The position numbers were made by a program, and so were the translations under genes. 64,000 bases of DNA from Candidatus Rifleibacteriota bacterium (GTDB lineage Bacteria > Muiribacteriota > Ozemobacteria > Ozemobacterales > Ozemobacteraceae), in contig JADFXM010000002.1 in NCBI GenBank assembly GCA_015233565.1, positions 124,001-188,000 of the forward strand, read 5' to 3'. Of this stretch, positions 16,786 to 26,459 are shown piece after piece. The notes below the pieces were generated by a model, which made no database searches, had not been told where the DNA came from, and worked only from the letters and a program-made list of their open reading frames with translations. Each line of letters opens with the position of its first letter. Within the stretch, counting starts at the first letter, position 1.

Positions 16786-19700
16786 ATGTATCTGAGAAGC
16801 CGAGTAGCATGTTTTTTTGCCCTTTGCGTTTCCCTGACTTTATTAATTGGATGTTTTGGTGGCGGAAGTGGCGGTGAAGATAATCTTGTAGGAAGCACCA
16901 ACACGCAGATTCTTTCTTCCGTTAAGGGAAGAATTGCAGGAGCTACCAGCGATCAGAATTTAAACGGGATTAATGTTTATCTGGTTAACCCTGATGCAAA
17001 TATCCCTCCAAGTTCAAATATTCGTGGAGATGCGACCACAAATTTTGGCGGACAAATTTATTCGGCTATTACAGATTCCAGTGGAAATTTCGAGTTCAAA
17101 AGCGTAATTTCCGGGATTTACAATCTGGTGGCAAAAAAGGATGAATCCTCGGCTGGAATTTTAATGAATGTAATTCTTTCTCTTGAAAATTCCAAAGATA
17201 TAGCTGAGCTTTATGTAAAACTTCAGGATTGTGGAAATATTACCGGGGTGATTACGGTGCCATCTGATTTTTTATATAAATCAGGGGTGATGGTCTTTTT
17301 AACAGGTACTTCCTTTGTTGCTTTTACAGATACGGCAGGCAATTTTTCGTTAAACGGAATTCCAGCTGGTAACTACACCATGGCATTTCTTGCGAATGGA
17401 TTAAAGCCATATCAGATTGAAAAAGTGCAGGTAGCAGCGAAGAAGACTACCACCATTCCCAAAATTACCTTATCAAAGGACCAAACATATTTTTCTGGAA
17501 TTGTCTGGAAAGGATCACTCAGTTCAGCTCCTCAGAATCCTTCTGACAACTGGGGATATTACAACACTACAGATGGTAAAGCTTACATTTCTTATGGTGG
17601 GAGCTGGTATTTGTTAGCCAAGGATGGCTCTTCGGGTGCTAATGGTGCGACGGGTCCTCAAGGAGTTGCCGGGGCAACAGGCGCTAAAGGTGCTACAGGG
17701 GCGACTGGAGCGGCTGGAACGGCAGGCCCCAAGGGGGCCACCGGGTCTCAAGGCATTTCAGGTGCCACGGGTTCGACAGGCGCTCAAGGCCCCGCGGGTT
17801 TGAACGGTATCGGGCTTACCTGGCAGGGTTCTCTTGCAGTGGCGCCTTTGAATCCTCAAATTAATTGGATATACTATAATACTACGGACGGCCGGGCTTA
17901 TATCTGGGACGGTTCATCCTGGCAGATTTTAGCGCAAGATGGAATGATTGGTCCCGCTGGTCCAGTTGGCCCGCAAGGTCCGATTGGCCCCACCGGACCT
18001 ACCGGTGCAGCTGGCGTTACGGGAACCACCGGCGCAACCGGAGCTACGGGCGCGCCCGGTGATGTTGGCGCTACTGGTGCGACGGGGCAATCAGGTGCTA
18101 CAGGAGCTACCGGTCAACCTGGCGCAACTGGTAACATTGGCGCCACGGGAACCACAGGTGCTACTGGCACCCCCGGGACCACTGGAGATGCCGGCGCAAC
18201 CGGCCCCACAGGCCCCACAGGCCTGTCAGGCACCACCGGAAACACAGGTCCCACTGGTAATACTGGTGTTACCGGGGATACAGGTGCCACTGGCCCCCAG
18301 GGAAACACAGGAAACGCAGGAGTCAGCGTAATCTGGAAAGGGAACTTGTCCCAAGCTCCATCTTCTCCACAATTGAACTGGGCTTATTATGACACAATCC
18401 AGAAAATGACCCTTATTTGGAATGGCACATCCTGGGATATCCTTGTCCAAGATGGTTCTGTTGGCCCCCAAGGAATATCCGGAACAGGCATCATATGGAA
18501 AGGATCCCTTTCCACTGCTCCATCCAGTCCTCAATTGCTTTGGGCATATTACGATACGACCCTGAAACGTGCCCTGATCTGGACAGGAACCACCTGGGAC
18601 ATCTTCTTCGACGTAATGCCTCCTACGGCCTCTTTCGATGCAATTTCACCGAACCCGCGAATTTCCCCGGTGGGAGCGCTGAAAATCACCTTCTCTGAAG
18701 CTGTGCAGAATTTTGATATAACCGCTTTAAGTCTTACACGCGATGGAACCACTTTGAACATTTCCTCGATGGTTATTACCAAAATAACTGATTCCCAATA
18801 TTCCGTAGATTTGACAACAGTGACCGGCATCCCTGGATTTTATGTAGTCACATTGAATCCCTCAAATGTCTCTGACCTTTCCGGAAACAAGATGACTGGT
18901 ACTTTCACTCAAACATGGACATTTGGAAACCCAGCCGCGCATCAATATTTTGCAAATCTTGGAGGCGACAAGTCTGGTTTGTGGCAAGGTGAAAGACTGA
19001 AATTGGGAAGCCCCAAAGGAGCAGTAGTTGATGCTTCCGGAAACATTTATGTTTCAACCCAGGATGCAAGTTACATTCAGAAATTTAACCCTGACGGAAC
19101 TGCGCTCACCAAATGGGGTACTCTGGGAACCGGAAATGGCCAATTCAAATTCCCAGCTGGATTGGCACTTGATTCCACTGGAAATATTTATGTGGTGGAC
19201 AGCGGGAATAATCGTTTTCAGAAATTCGCCCCTGACGGAACTTTCCAGGTAGCATTCGGATCATCCGGCTCAGGAGATGGCCAATTCAATAACCCTTGGG
19301 GAATTGCCATTGATTCTTCAAATAACTTCTATATAACCGATTCAATGAATCATCGAATTGAAAAATTTGCATCTGATGGTACTTTCATCAAAAAATGGGG
19401 AACCCAGGGTTCTGCAGATGGGCAACTGAATTACCCCTTCGGAGTTGCCCTCGACTCATCTGGAAATGTTTACGTAGCTGAAAGAGACAGCAACAGAGTA
19501 TCTAAATTCACTTCCGATGGTGTTTTTATCTCCAAATTCGGAGGTTATGGAACTGGTGATGGCCTATTTAACGCCCCGCTGGGAATACTTGTCGACTCTT
19601 CCGGACAAATTTATGTTTCCGATTCCAAGAATAACCGCATCCAAAAATTCAGCTCCAGCGGAACATTCCTGGCCAAATGGGGAACCGCCGGTAAGAGCGA

Positions 19701-20649
19701 CGGACAGTTCAATGCGCCCTGCTTACTGACAAAAGACTCATTGGGAAACATTTATGTTGTGGACGGAACAAACAACCGTTTGCAAAAATTTGCCCCCGAT
19801 GGAACATTCCAAGCCAAATGGGGCGGAATGGGTAATGATAATGGACAATTTCTCACTCCTGAGAGTGTTGCAGTAGACTATTCCAAAAATATCTACGTAT
19901 TGGACTACGAAGCATGCACAGTTCAGAAGTTCGATTCCAACGGAATATTCCTGGCCAAATGGGGTTCCCAGGGAACAGGCGACGGACAATTCCAATCCCC
20001 TACTGGTATTGCTGTGAACGACTCAGGAGACGTTTACGTGGTTGACAGTGGCAATAATCGAATTCAGAAATTTTCCGGAAATGGAGTATTTATCAAGAAA
20101 TTTGGTTCGACCGGCACAGGGGATGGGCAATTCCAGGCACCTTGGGGTTTGGCTTTCGATTCCCCCGGGAACATCTACGTGTCAGATTCAGGGAATAACC
20201 GCATCCAGAAGTTTTCTTCATCCGGAACATTCATTTCAAAATGGGGAAGCCAGGGAAGCTCAAATGGCCAATTCAGTTCTCCTCGTTGCTTAACTGTCGA
20301 TCTGTACGGGTATGTCTATGTTGTCGATCAAGGCAATAACGCCATTCAGAAGTTTACTACTGATGGTACTTTCGTAACCAAATGGGGAACCACGGGAACC
20401 GGCAATGGCCAATTCCAGAGTCCAAACGGAATCGTTACGGATAGGTCAAGCTTCGTGTATGTTTCCGATTGTAATAATAACCGAATTCAAGAGTTTGCCC
20501 CTGATGGAACGTATGTTGTCAGATGGGGTGTCTACGGTAGCGGAAACGGCCAGCTTCGAGCTCCACGCGGAATTGCGGCCAATACGGCGGGCGATATATA
20601 CGTTGTAGATCAGCAAAACTTCACAGTTGAGAAGTTTATCGCTCCCTGA
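16786..20649 (+). CDS. Lipoprotein with collagen-like tracts and twelve-repeat NHL propeller
   Basis: A 1287-residue predicted lipoprotein (lipobox LLIGC, Cys23; GGAGG 7 bases before the ATG). Two carboxypeptidase-regulatory-like beta domains (about 45-145 and 148-230) lead to four copies of a ~45-residue module (about 238-281, 343-386, 513-557, 568-609) with the pattern WKGSLSxAPxxP ... WxYYxT ... Two collagen-like Gly-X-Y tracts, rich in GATGAT, sit between modules at 283-340 and 387-512. A Big_5-like Ig domain (about 612-715) precedes about twelve NHL repeats (726-1287), each with DSSGNIYVxDxxNNRIQKF and WGxxGxxDGQF. It is probably a long surface stalk carrying a beta-propeller head that binds a ligand or partner cell. 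A strong terminator follows. Confidence 0.92.
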   Translation: MYLRSRVACFFALCVSLTLLIGCFGGGSGGEDNLVGSTNTQILSSVKGRIAGATSDQNLNGINVYLVNPDANIPPSSNIRGDATTNFGGQIYSAITDSSGNFEFKSVISGIYNLVAKKDESSAGILMNVILSLENSKDIAELYVKLQDCGNITGVITVPSDFLYKSGVMVFLTGTSFVAFTDTAGNFSLNGIPAGNYTMAFLANGLKPYQIEKVQVAAKKTTTIPKITLSKDQTYFSGIVWKGSLSSAPQNPSDNWGYYNTTDGKAYISYGGSWYLLAKDGSSGANGATGPQGVAGATGAKGATGATGAAGTAGPKGATGSQGISGATGSTGAQGPAGLNGIGLTWQGSLAVAPLNPQINWIYYNTTDGRAYIWDGSSWQILAQDGMIGPAGPVGPQGPIGPTGPTGAAGVTGTTGATGATGAPGDVGATGATGQSGATGATGQPGATGNIGATGTTGATGTPGTTGDAGATGPTGPTGLSGTTGNTGPTGNTGVTGDTGATGPQGNTGNAGVSVIWKGNLSQAPSSPQLNWAYYDTIQKMTLIWNGTSWDILVQDGSVGPQGISGTGIIWKGSLSTAPSSPQLLWAYYDTTLKRALIWTGTTWDIFFDVMPPTASFDAISPNPRISPVGALKITFSEAVQNFDITALSLTRDGTTLNISSMVITKITDSQYSVDLTTVTGIPGFYVVTLNPSNVSDLSGNKMTGTFTQTWTFGNPAAHQYFANLGGDKSGLWQGERLKLGSPKGAVVDASGNIYVSTQDASYIQKFNPDGTALTKWGTLGTGNGQFKFPAGLALDSTGNIYVVDSGNNRFQKFAPDGTFQVAFGSSGSGDGQFNNPWGIAIDSSNNFYITDSMNHRIEKFASDGTFIKKWGTQGSADGQLNYPFGVALDSSGNVYVAERDSNRVSKFTSDGVFISKFGGYGTGDGLFNAPLGILVDSSGQIYVSDSKNNRIQKFSSSGTFLAKWGTAGKSDGQFNAPCLLTKDSLGNIYVVDGTNNRLQKFAPDGTFQAKWGGMGNDNGQFLTPESVAVDYSKNIYVLDYEACTVQKFDSNGIFLAKWGSQGTGDGQFQSPTGIAVNDSGDVYVVDSGNNRIQKFSGNGVFIKKFGSTGTGDGQFQAPWGLAFDSPGNIYVSDSGNNRIQKFSSSGTFISKWGSQGSSNGQFSSPRCLTVDLYGYVYVVDQGNNAIQKFTTDGTFVTKWGTTGTGNGQFQSPNGIVTDRSSFVYVSDCNNNRIQEFAPDGTYVVRWGVYGSGNGQLRAPRGIAANTAGDIYVVDQQNFTVEKFIAP
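17632..18321 (+). repeat. Collagen-like Gly-X-Y coding tracts
   Basis: Bases 17632-17805 and 17944-18321 encode uninterrupted Gly-X-Y triplets (about 19 and 42), dominated by GAT, GPT and GNT triplets. They are separated by one 45-residue module. The DNA is richer in G and C than the surrounding sequence, as expected from Gly, Pro and Ala codons. Such tracts form triple helices without hydroxyproline in bacteria, and can change length by slippage or recombination. Confidence 0.93.
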
Positions 20650-20673
20650 TCGTTAATACCAATCGTAAAAATC

Positions 20674-20720
20674 AAGCACGCCTTTTCGGAGATGAACTCC
20701 TCAAAGAGCGTGCTTTTTTT
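20674..20720 (+). terminator. Rho-independent terminator after the collagen/NHL gene
   Basis: AAGCACGC at 20674-20681 pairs with GCGTGCTT at 20708-20715; inner arms CTTT/AAAG and GGAG/CTCC extend the stem, and a run of eight T residues follows. It lies 24 bases after the stop codon. Confidence 0.88.
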
Positions 20721-20914
20721 ACTTTTTGAAAAAAAAGTATCAGAATTTTATCTCAGCGATTCTTGTATATTGAAAACAGAAAAGAATGTTTTCAAGAAAA
20801 TTTTTTGGATACAAGTATCTTGGAAGCAGCTTCTCTGGATTGTTTTTCTGGGGGGGATCCCGGCCACCATAATCTCATGACTGGTATATAATTCTTCGCG
20901 ATGGGAGAGTTCGA

Positions 20915-21039
20915 AGCAATTCTCGGCCAATAGCTAGAATGGCTTGAGAAGCCATTTTCTAAAAATGTGGTTTCCTTTTTGTTCGAAGGTGAAAATTTGT
21001 GCCTCTGCCAATCGTCCTAAATACTCGCCGAGAATTGCT
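20915..21039. repeat. 125 bp element with 13 bp inverted ends
   Basis: AGCAATTCTCGGC at 20915-20927 is exactly inverted at 21027-21039. Inside lies a perfect 8 bp hairpin, AATGGCTT/AAGCCATT (20938-20956). It has the size and form of a small non-autonomous mobile element or a structured RNA. No duplicated flank longer than 2 bp is visible, so mobility is unproven. It fills the gene-free region 20721-21083, in which I see nothing else. Confidence 0.5.
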
Positions 21040-21083
21040 GATTTTATCTTCGAGAGGTTGAAGTCCGAAGTTTGGGTTCAATT

Positions 21084-22115
21084 CTAATTCAAATACTCGT
21101 TTAAATCCACGCCGGCTTCAACAAAGAGAGCTTTGTCGCATTCCAGTCGGTTCGGTGCGGATGCTGGAGAAGAAGGTGCCGGAGGAACTGGGATCGGATG
21201 ACCAGTTATCTCGTGAACGAACTTGGTGTCTAGTTTGGGGTTTTCCAATCTATCGGCTGGAGCATCGGCAGTTGGTATCCAAACGAAATCGGGGTGGGAA
21301 TAAACACTGGATTTTGTCCAGTTTCCGCCGGTTACTTCACCTTTTTCATTCAAGAAAAGTGTGTAATAGTAAGTTTTTGCGAACCATTTGATTCCGACAT
21401 ATTCGGCTGGAACATTGTCATCGATATAATAAACCTTTGTAGTAAAATACACTCTCGATTTGTTTGCCGAACTTTCCCAGCTGGTTTCATAACCGGTAAT
21501 TGGGTAATTCCAGACTGGTTTCCTGGGATCTATATCAGCAACAATGGCGCGATGTTTTGTTTTGATGTTTTCAACCAAAAGTCGATGAAAAATATTCGGA
21601 TAAATGTCCGGTGATGCATAGTCGGGATCTTCCGATCTTTGACCATAAAATTCGCAATAACAGTCCATGTACATTTCCGACAACAGCGCTTTTTGATCTC
21701 CGACTGTGAAGGTGATTCCATCAACTGTTCTAGAGGCAGTGGGTTCGGGTTCAAGAATTGAAGCTGCGGACCAACCGTTGCAGTGGCCTTCCCAACCGGC
21801 GTTATGAGGAAGATAATGCTTGTTTTCCCGATTTCCTTCCCAATCACATGAACCAGGGTTTTGTCCAGTCTTCTGCTCGACATATTTGTCATACTTAAAT
21901 AAGGGTGATTCCGGATGTTCATCCCAGCCTTTGAACATGTATCCGCCCTTTTTTTGCCACCAATAACCTGACCACGGAGCAGAAGCAAGAAAAGCTGAGT
22001 CGCTTCCGTTCGGGGTATCCAGAAAATTAAAACCCTCCGCCAGTAATTGGGAAGGACAGAATATAAAAATACAGAAATAATATAGAAAAAAGGCAAAAGA
22101 ATTTCTTCTTAACAT
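21084..22115 (-). CDS. Secreted GP42-like (elicitor-type) transglutaminase
   Basis: A 343-residue exported protein resembling the transglutaminase-elicitor family (TGase_elicitor), best known from Phytophthora GP42. The signal peptide ends near PSQLLAEG (about 27). The likely active-site Cys is Cys112 in GHCNGWSAASILEPEP, matching the family's Cys-x-x-Trp setting, followed by the family-like GITFTVGDQKALL (133-145) and IVADIDPRKPVWNYP (191-205). These enzymes crosslink Gln and Lys side chains; bacterial members are reported mainly from marine and predatory bacteria. The ATG at 22115 is chosen because GGGGAG lies 8 bases upstream. It has no operon partner. The assignment is from motif recall, not a search. 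Confidence 0.6.
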   Translation of the reverse strand: MLRRNSFAFFLYYFCIFIFCPSQLLAEGFNFLDTPNGSDSAFLASAPWSGYWWQKKGGYMFKGWDEHPESPLFKYDKYVEQKTGQNPGSCDWEGNRENKHYLPHNAGWEGHCNGWSAASILEPEPTASRTVDGITFTVGDQKALLSEMYMDCYCEFYGQRSEDPDYASPDIYPNIFHRLLVENIKTKHRAIVADIDPRKPVWNYPITGYETSWESSANKSRVYFTTKVYYIDDNVPAEYVGIKWFAKTYYYTLFLNEKGEVTGGNWTKSSVYSHPDFVWIPTADAPADRLENPKLDTKFVHEITGHPIPVPPAPSSPASAPNRLECDKALFVEAGVDLNEYLN

Positions 22116-22802
22116 GTTTTTTCTCCCCATTTCCCTTGAATTCCATTTGGAATTCGTTTCCCCGAGCTTTGAACTTTTATTTTCTATTTTTTGTCTGATT
22201 TTAATTTAATTATTTTTATTTGGAATAGTTGAAGCATTTTTCATACCATTTTTTCGACAGGAAAAAAGCCGACTAATTCAGGGGAATTTAAAAAGTAAGA
22301 AAATGTGGCCGATGAATTTTAAGCGGTTAATTGTCAAAAATTTGTAAAGGCCAGCCCCCAAATGGGAACGATCTGATCTTTGAAAATGGCGGACCTGCGG
22401 AAATAGTGCTTCCCGATGGCTCTCTAACGGTTGATGGTGTTAAACAAAGAATTCGCAATCACTTGCCGAAACCCTTAATTTACATCTGATGTTCCAACGA
22501 GAGAATGATCTAAAATCAGCACTAGAAAATAAAAAGAAAGGGGTTTTTCAAAAAGTTCGTAGCCAGTATTTCATTAGAGTAAAAATCTCTGTTGAAGAGT
22601 GTTTCAGAAGTTTAGTGCCATTTTTTGAAATATCGCCCATTTTTGCCCTTTGATTAGCTTCAACGCTGCACCAATTGAGAATACGCACATGGAACATCCG
22701 TTGCATAGAATTGTAAGAATTCCCAACTCTATTTTCCAGCCTTAGGCGAGTGTTGATTTCGGCAAAGAGATTTGATGCGCTGAAGTGAGAAAACCGAGAA
22801 TT
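22116..22802. other. 687 bp spacer with two tiny overlapping frames
   Basis: The spacer lies between the RadA and transglutaminase genes. Its plus strand holds a 52-codon frame from TTG at 22331 to TGA at 22489, reading NGGPAEIVLPDGSLTVDG in its middle, and then a 54-codon frame (22489-22653) whose ATG overlaps that TGA. The protein-like composition of the first suggests either a coupled pair of micro-ORFs or the remains of a decayed gene. No ribosome site or homology is recognised. The rest shows nothing. Confidence 0.35.
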
Positions 22803-24188
22803 TCAGGAGTTGTCTGTTGCAGGAAAAACCACTTCAATGGCTTCTTTTATTGTTTTGACCTTCAATATTTTTAGGGACAGGTCGTTGAATTCAGAGTTTT
22901 CTGGTAGAAGGAATCGCGAAAATCCGAATCTTTTTCCTTCGCTGACCCGTCTTTCGATTCCTGATACAGGTCGAATTTCCCCAGATAGAGTCAATTCGCC
23001 GATCGGCAGTAGATCCCTGGGGATGGAAAGATCACGGATACTAGCCACGAGTGCCAGTGCCAGACCCAGGTCTCCACCCGGTTCACCAAGTCTCAAACCG
23101 CCGGCAACGTTTGCAAAAACATCCTTATTGTAAAACTTGAATCCGGCATGTTTTTCCAGGACTGCCAATACAAGATTCAGGCGGTTTGAGTCCAGGCCGG
23201 AAACCACTCTTCGCGGCATTGAGAGAAAAGATTGAGTAACAAGTGTCTGTAGCTCAGCAAGAATGGCTCTGGATCCTTCTAATAAGCTGACGATGGATAC
23301 TCCCGGGGAATTTTCCCGATTTCGGTTGACAAACAGGTCTGAGGGGTTCAGCACTGGTAGGAGTCCCTTTTCAGTCATTTGAAAAACTACCACTTCTCCG
23401 GTGGACCCAAAGCGATTTTTGAAAACCCTCAAAATTCTAAACTGAGAAGTAAGTTCCCCTTCGAAGTACAACACTGAGTCGACGATGTGCTCAAGTACCT
23501 TAGGTCCGGCGATTGCGCCTTCTTTGGTTACATGTCCAATAATAAAAACAGGAAGACCCCTGTCTTTGCCAAACTTGGTAATTGCCGCAGCGCTTTCACG
23601 AACCTGGGCCACTGATCCAGGGGCGCTTTCGAGATGGGGAGTGAAAACAGTCTGAATTGAATCCACTATAAGTAGCTTTGGGAGGCAAGAAAGAACACAA
23701 CTAAGTGAAGACTCAAGATTTTGTTCGGAAATCAGGAAAATATCCTTTTCATTTGCCACTCTGAGCCTATTCGCTCTAAGCTTTATCTGAGTCAGGGATT
23801 CTTCCCCGGAAATATAGACAATTGGTTTTAGGTTCACCGCGAGTCGTGAAGCTAACTGCATCATAAAGGTGGATTTTCCGACTCCCGGTTCACCACCAAT
23901 CAGGGTTATACCTCCTGGGACAATTCCTCCACCGATCAAATCGTCGAAAGAGTCGATTCCGGAGGGGATTCGAGCTGTTCTTTCGGATTCGATTGCGTCA
24001 AGTGACTGACAAATCCCATGATCGATCCCGGCGGTGGTTTTGAATTTAATTGTTCCGTCCCGGGCTGGTTCATCAAATTCCTCAATCAATGTGTTCCATT
24101 CCCCGCATGTAGCGCACTGTCCCTGCCATTTGGGGTAACTCTGACCACAGTTTTGACAAACAAAAGTATTATTTTTTTTCCGGGCCAT
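22803..24188 (-). CDS. radA: DNA repair protein RadA/Sms
   Basis: A 461-residue RadA, the usual length, a hexameric helicase that drives branch migration during recombination. The N-terminal zinc finger has Cys at 11, 14, 25 and 28. The RecA-like ATPase has Walker A GEPGVGKST at 99-107, Walker B in LLIVDSIQTVF, and the RadA-specific KNRFGSTGE motif near 258. The C-terminal Lon-protease-like domain (about 300-455) includes GEPGGDLGLALALV. The TPR gene upstream ends 22 bp before it, so the two may be co-transcribed. Nothing is unusual. Confidence 0.96.
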   Translation of the reverse strand: MARKKNNTFVCQNCGQSYPKWQGQCATCGEWNTLIEEFDEPARDGTIKFKTTAGIDHGICQSLDAIESERTARIPSGIDSFDDLIGGGIVPGGITLIGGEPGVGKSTFMMQLASRLAVNLKPIVYISGEESLTQIKLRANRLRVANEKDIFLISEQNLESSLSCVLSCLPKLLIVDSIQTVFTPHLESAPGSVAQVRESAAAITKFGKDRGLPVFIIGHVTKEGAIAGPKVLEHIVDSVLYFEGELTSQFRILRVFKNRFGSTGEVVVFQMTEKGLLPVLNPSDLFVNRNRENSPGVSIVSLLEGSRAILAELQTLVTQSFLSMPRRVVSGLDSNRLNLVLAVLEKHAGFKFYNKDVFANVAGGLRLGEPGGDLGLALALVASIRDLSIPRDLLPIGELTLSGEIRPVSGIERRVSEGKRFGFSRFLLPENSEFNDLSLKILKVKTIKEAIEVVFPATDNS

Positions 24189-24210
24189 TTTTATTCCGCT
24201 CTTGTTAACA

Positions 24211-26295
24211 TCAGGTTTTCTTTATTCGCTTGTACAAGAGTTTCGCTTGTTCCATATCGATTTCTTTAAGCTGGCCAAAGATGTCCATTGCAGCTTTTCG
24301 CGAATTCAGTGCTATATGACAAAGGCCAGCGGAATAAAGAAGTTCTGGAGAATCAGTTGAAATTCGAAGTCCCTCCTGGAAACTCTTAAGGGCTTCATCG
24401 AATTTTTCGAGTTGATAGAAAAGTTCACCCAAATTTCGATGGCCAAACAACAAGTTTGGATCGAGCTCAACCGCTTTGGCAAAATGCTTGATGGCCTCAT
24501 CGTTTTTTTCAAGATCAGCCAGGCAGACTCCCAAATTATTAAGGGCCATAGGGCAATCTGGTTTTATTGATAGGCCTTTTTGCAGGAAACGGACCGCTTC
24601 ATTAACATTTCCTGTATTTCGATATGCCCATCCCAGGTTGGTAAGTAATTCAGCATTTTCCGGATCTTTTTCAAGAGCTCTTTTATAGAATTCAACAGAT
24701 TTTTCGAATAGTCCAAGTTCGGAATGGCAAAATCCAAGGTTGAAGAGGGATTCGATATTTCCAGGAGTGATTTTTTCAACCTCTTCATAAAATCCGATTG
24801 CTTGTGCAAAGCGTCCCAATTCTTTGGAGAGCAACCCCAATTTAAGTCTCACAAACACATCGTTGGGAGATAAGGTTCTTGCATGCTGGTAACACTTAAT
24901 TGCATCTTCGATTTTTCCAAAATTTTCCAAGCACATTCCAAGTCCAAAGTGGCTTTCCGAGATGTCCGGGTTGAGGTTGATCGCTTTTTTAAATTTTTCA
25001 GCAGCTTCATCCAATTTTCCAAATTCCTGAAGGCAAACAGCCAAATTATGGTTTACTTCGGGGATTTCTGAGTTAGTTTTGCAAATTTCCATGTAGTGAG
25101 TTAAAGCTTTCTCATAGTCACCCTTTTCAAAAAGGCATGTAGCTAAATTAAATTGAATTTCAGGATCGGTCGGAAAAATTTTCAACGCAATATTATACAT
25201 TGAAATAGCCTCATCAAATCTTTTCAATTCGGATAAGCAGATTGCAAGGTTGAAATAACCCTCAGGATCTTCGGGTTTCAATTCTATTACTCTCTTGAAA
25301 CAAGTTGCGGCATCCTCGTATTTTCCCTTCTGGCCGTTACAAATTCCAAGATGGAAAAACCCCTCTGAGGAGTCTGGATTGACACAGGTTACGGATTCGA
25401 ATGCCTCTATGGCTTCATCAATTTTGCCGATTTCAAGTAGACAAAGTCCAAGATTGAAATGAGCTTCAATATCATAAAGATTCAAATCTACAGCTTTCCT
25501 GTATTTTTCAGCAGCTTCCTCCAGCATTCCTTTTTGAGCAAAACATAGTCCTAAATTGAAATAAGACTCTGAATCGAAAGGATTGACTTCAATGTTTTTT
25601 TCATGCTTTTTCACTGCCATCTCGAAAAATTTTCCGGCCATCTGGTTATTACCGTTTTTCTCATGGCAGACACTCAGATTAAAGCATGCGCTGGCATCTT
25701 CGGGGTTGATTTTTAATGCGTTTTCGAAACATTCAATAGCTGATTTGTAATCCTTCTTTTGCATGAAGCAGAAGCCAAGATTAACGTGAGAATCGGCATT
25801 TTCAGGGTCAATTTGGGAAGCGTGCTTAAGATACTCTTCAGCTTGTTCGATGTCTCCACTTTCAGCGTAACAGGTTCCAAGATTGAAGTATATTTGGGGA
25901 TTTTCAGGGTCAATTCTAAGTGTGCTACGAAAACATTTGATTGCATCTTCAAATTTTCCGGTTTTAGTTAAGCAGGAACCAAGGTTCAGATGAGCCTTAA
26001 CTGAGTCTGGGTCAATTTTAACAGCTCTTTCAAAACATTCTACAGCTTTATCAAAAGTCCCTTTTTTTTTGAAACAGGTTCCCAATTCTAATTGATACTC
26101 AGGGTTTTGAGGTTGCAGGTCACTGGCTTTTTTAAAACACTTTATCGCCTCATCGAGCTGATCTGATTCAAAATAGATTTTTCCAAGGTTCGCGTAATTG
26201 ACCGGGTCGTTCGAATTGAATCTGATAAGACTTTTCAATTTTTCAACTTCCGGATTGAATTCCGGATCTTTGCTTTTTTGTTTGCCCTTGTCCAT
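24211..26295 (-). CDS. Long TPR-repeat protein (about 19 repeats)
   Basis: A 694-residue protein built from about nineteen 34-residue tetratricopeptide repeats in tandem from about residue 30 to the end, with the pattern FNLGxCxxExGxxExAxxxYxxAL and frequent INPDxxE linkers. It has no signal peptide or membrane helix and should form a long cytoplasmic superhelix that binds partners. I prefer the ATG at 26295 (GGAGG about 11 bases upstream) over the one at 26328. It precedes radA by 22 bp. Even spacing and repeated GLCHxxLG wording point to recent internal duplication. The partner is unknown. Confidence 0.88.
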   Translation of the reverse strand: MDKGKQKSKDPEFNPEVEKLKSLIRFNSNDPVNYANLGKIYFESDQLDEAIKCFKKASDLQPQNPEYQLELGTCFKKKGTFDKAVECFERAVKIDPDSVKAHLNLGSCLTKTGKFEDAIKCFRSTLRIDPENPQIYFNLGTCYAESGDIEQAEEYLKHASQIDPENADSHVNLGFCFMQKKDYKSAIECFENALKINPEDASACFNLSVCHEKNGNNQMAGKFFEMAVKKHEKNIEVNPFDSESYFNLGLCFAQKGMLEEAAEKYRKAVDLNLYDIEAHFNLGLCLLEIGKIDEAIEAFESVTCVNPDSSEGFFHLGICNGQKGKYEDAATCFKRVIELKPEDPEGYFNLAICLSELKRFDEAISMYNIALKIFPTDPEIQFNLATCLFEKGDYEKALTHYMEICKTNSEIPEVNHNLAVCLQEFGKLDEAAEKFKKAINLNPDISESHFGLGMCLENFGKIEDAIKCYQHARTLSPNDVFVRLKLGLLSKELGRFAQAIGFYEEVEKITPGNIESLFNLGFCHSELGLFEKSVEFYKRALEKDPENAELLTNLGWAYRNTGNVNEAVRFLQKGLSIKPDCPMALNNLGVCLADLEKNDEAIKHFAKAVELDPNLLFGHRNLGELFYQLEKFDEALKSFQEGLRISTDSPELLYSAGLCHIALNSRKAAMDIFGQLKEIDMEQAKLLYKRIKKT

Positions 26296-26459
26296 TTGAA
26301 TCAAACCCTCCGAATCAAGCCTATTCATTCATCAGCATGATAACAAAAACGAATCGGAAAATCCACATCATAGGGAATTTGTATAATTGCAGAGAAGAAT
26401 GAGTTCGTGGTATAAGACTCAGACATTAATTCGCTCCGTAAATTTTCAGGAGGATTCAT

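Noticed and set aside
18114..18308. Minus-strand frame rich in Val and Pro
   Set aside because: Antisense of the collagen tract; an artefact of the triplet repeat.
17632..18321. CRISPR-like or satellite repeats
   Set aside because: The periodicity is 9 bases and follows Gly-X-Y codons of a complete gene; no spacers.
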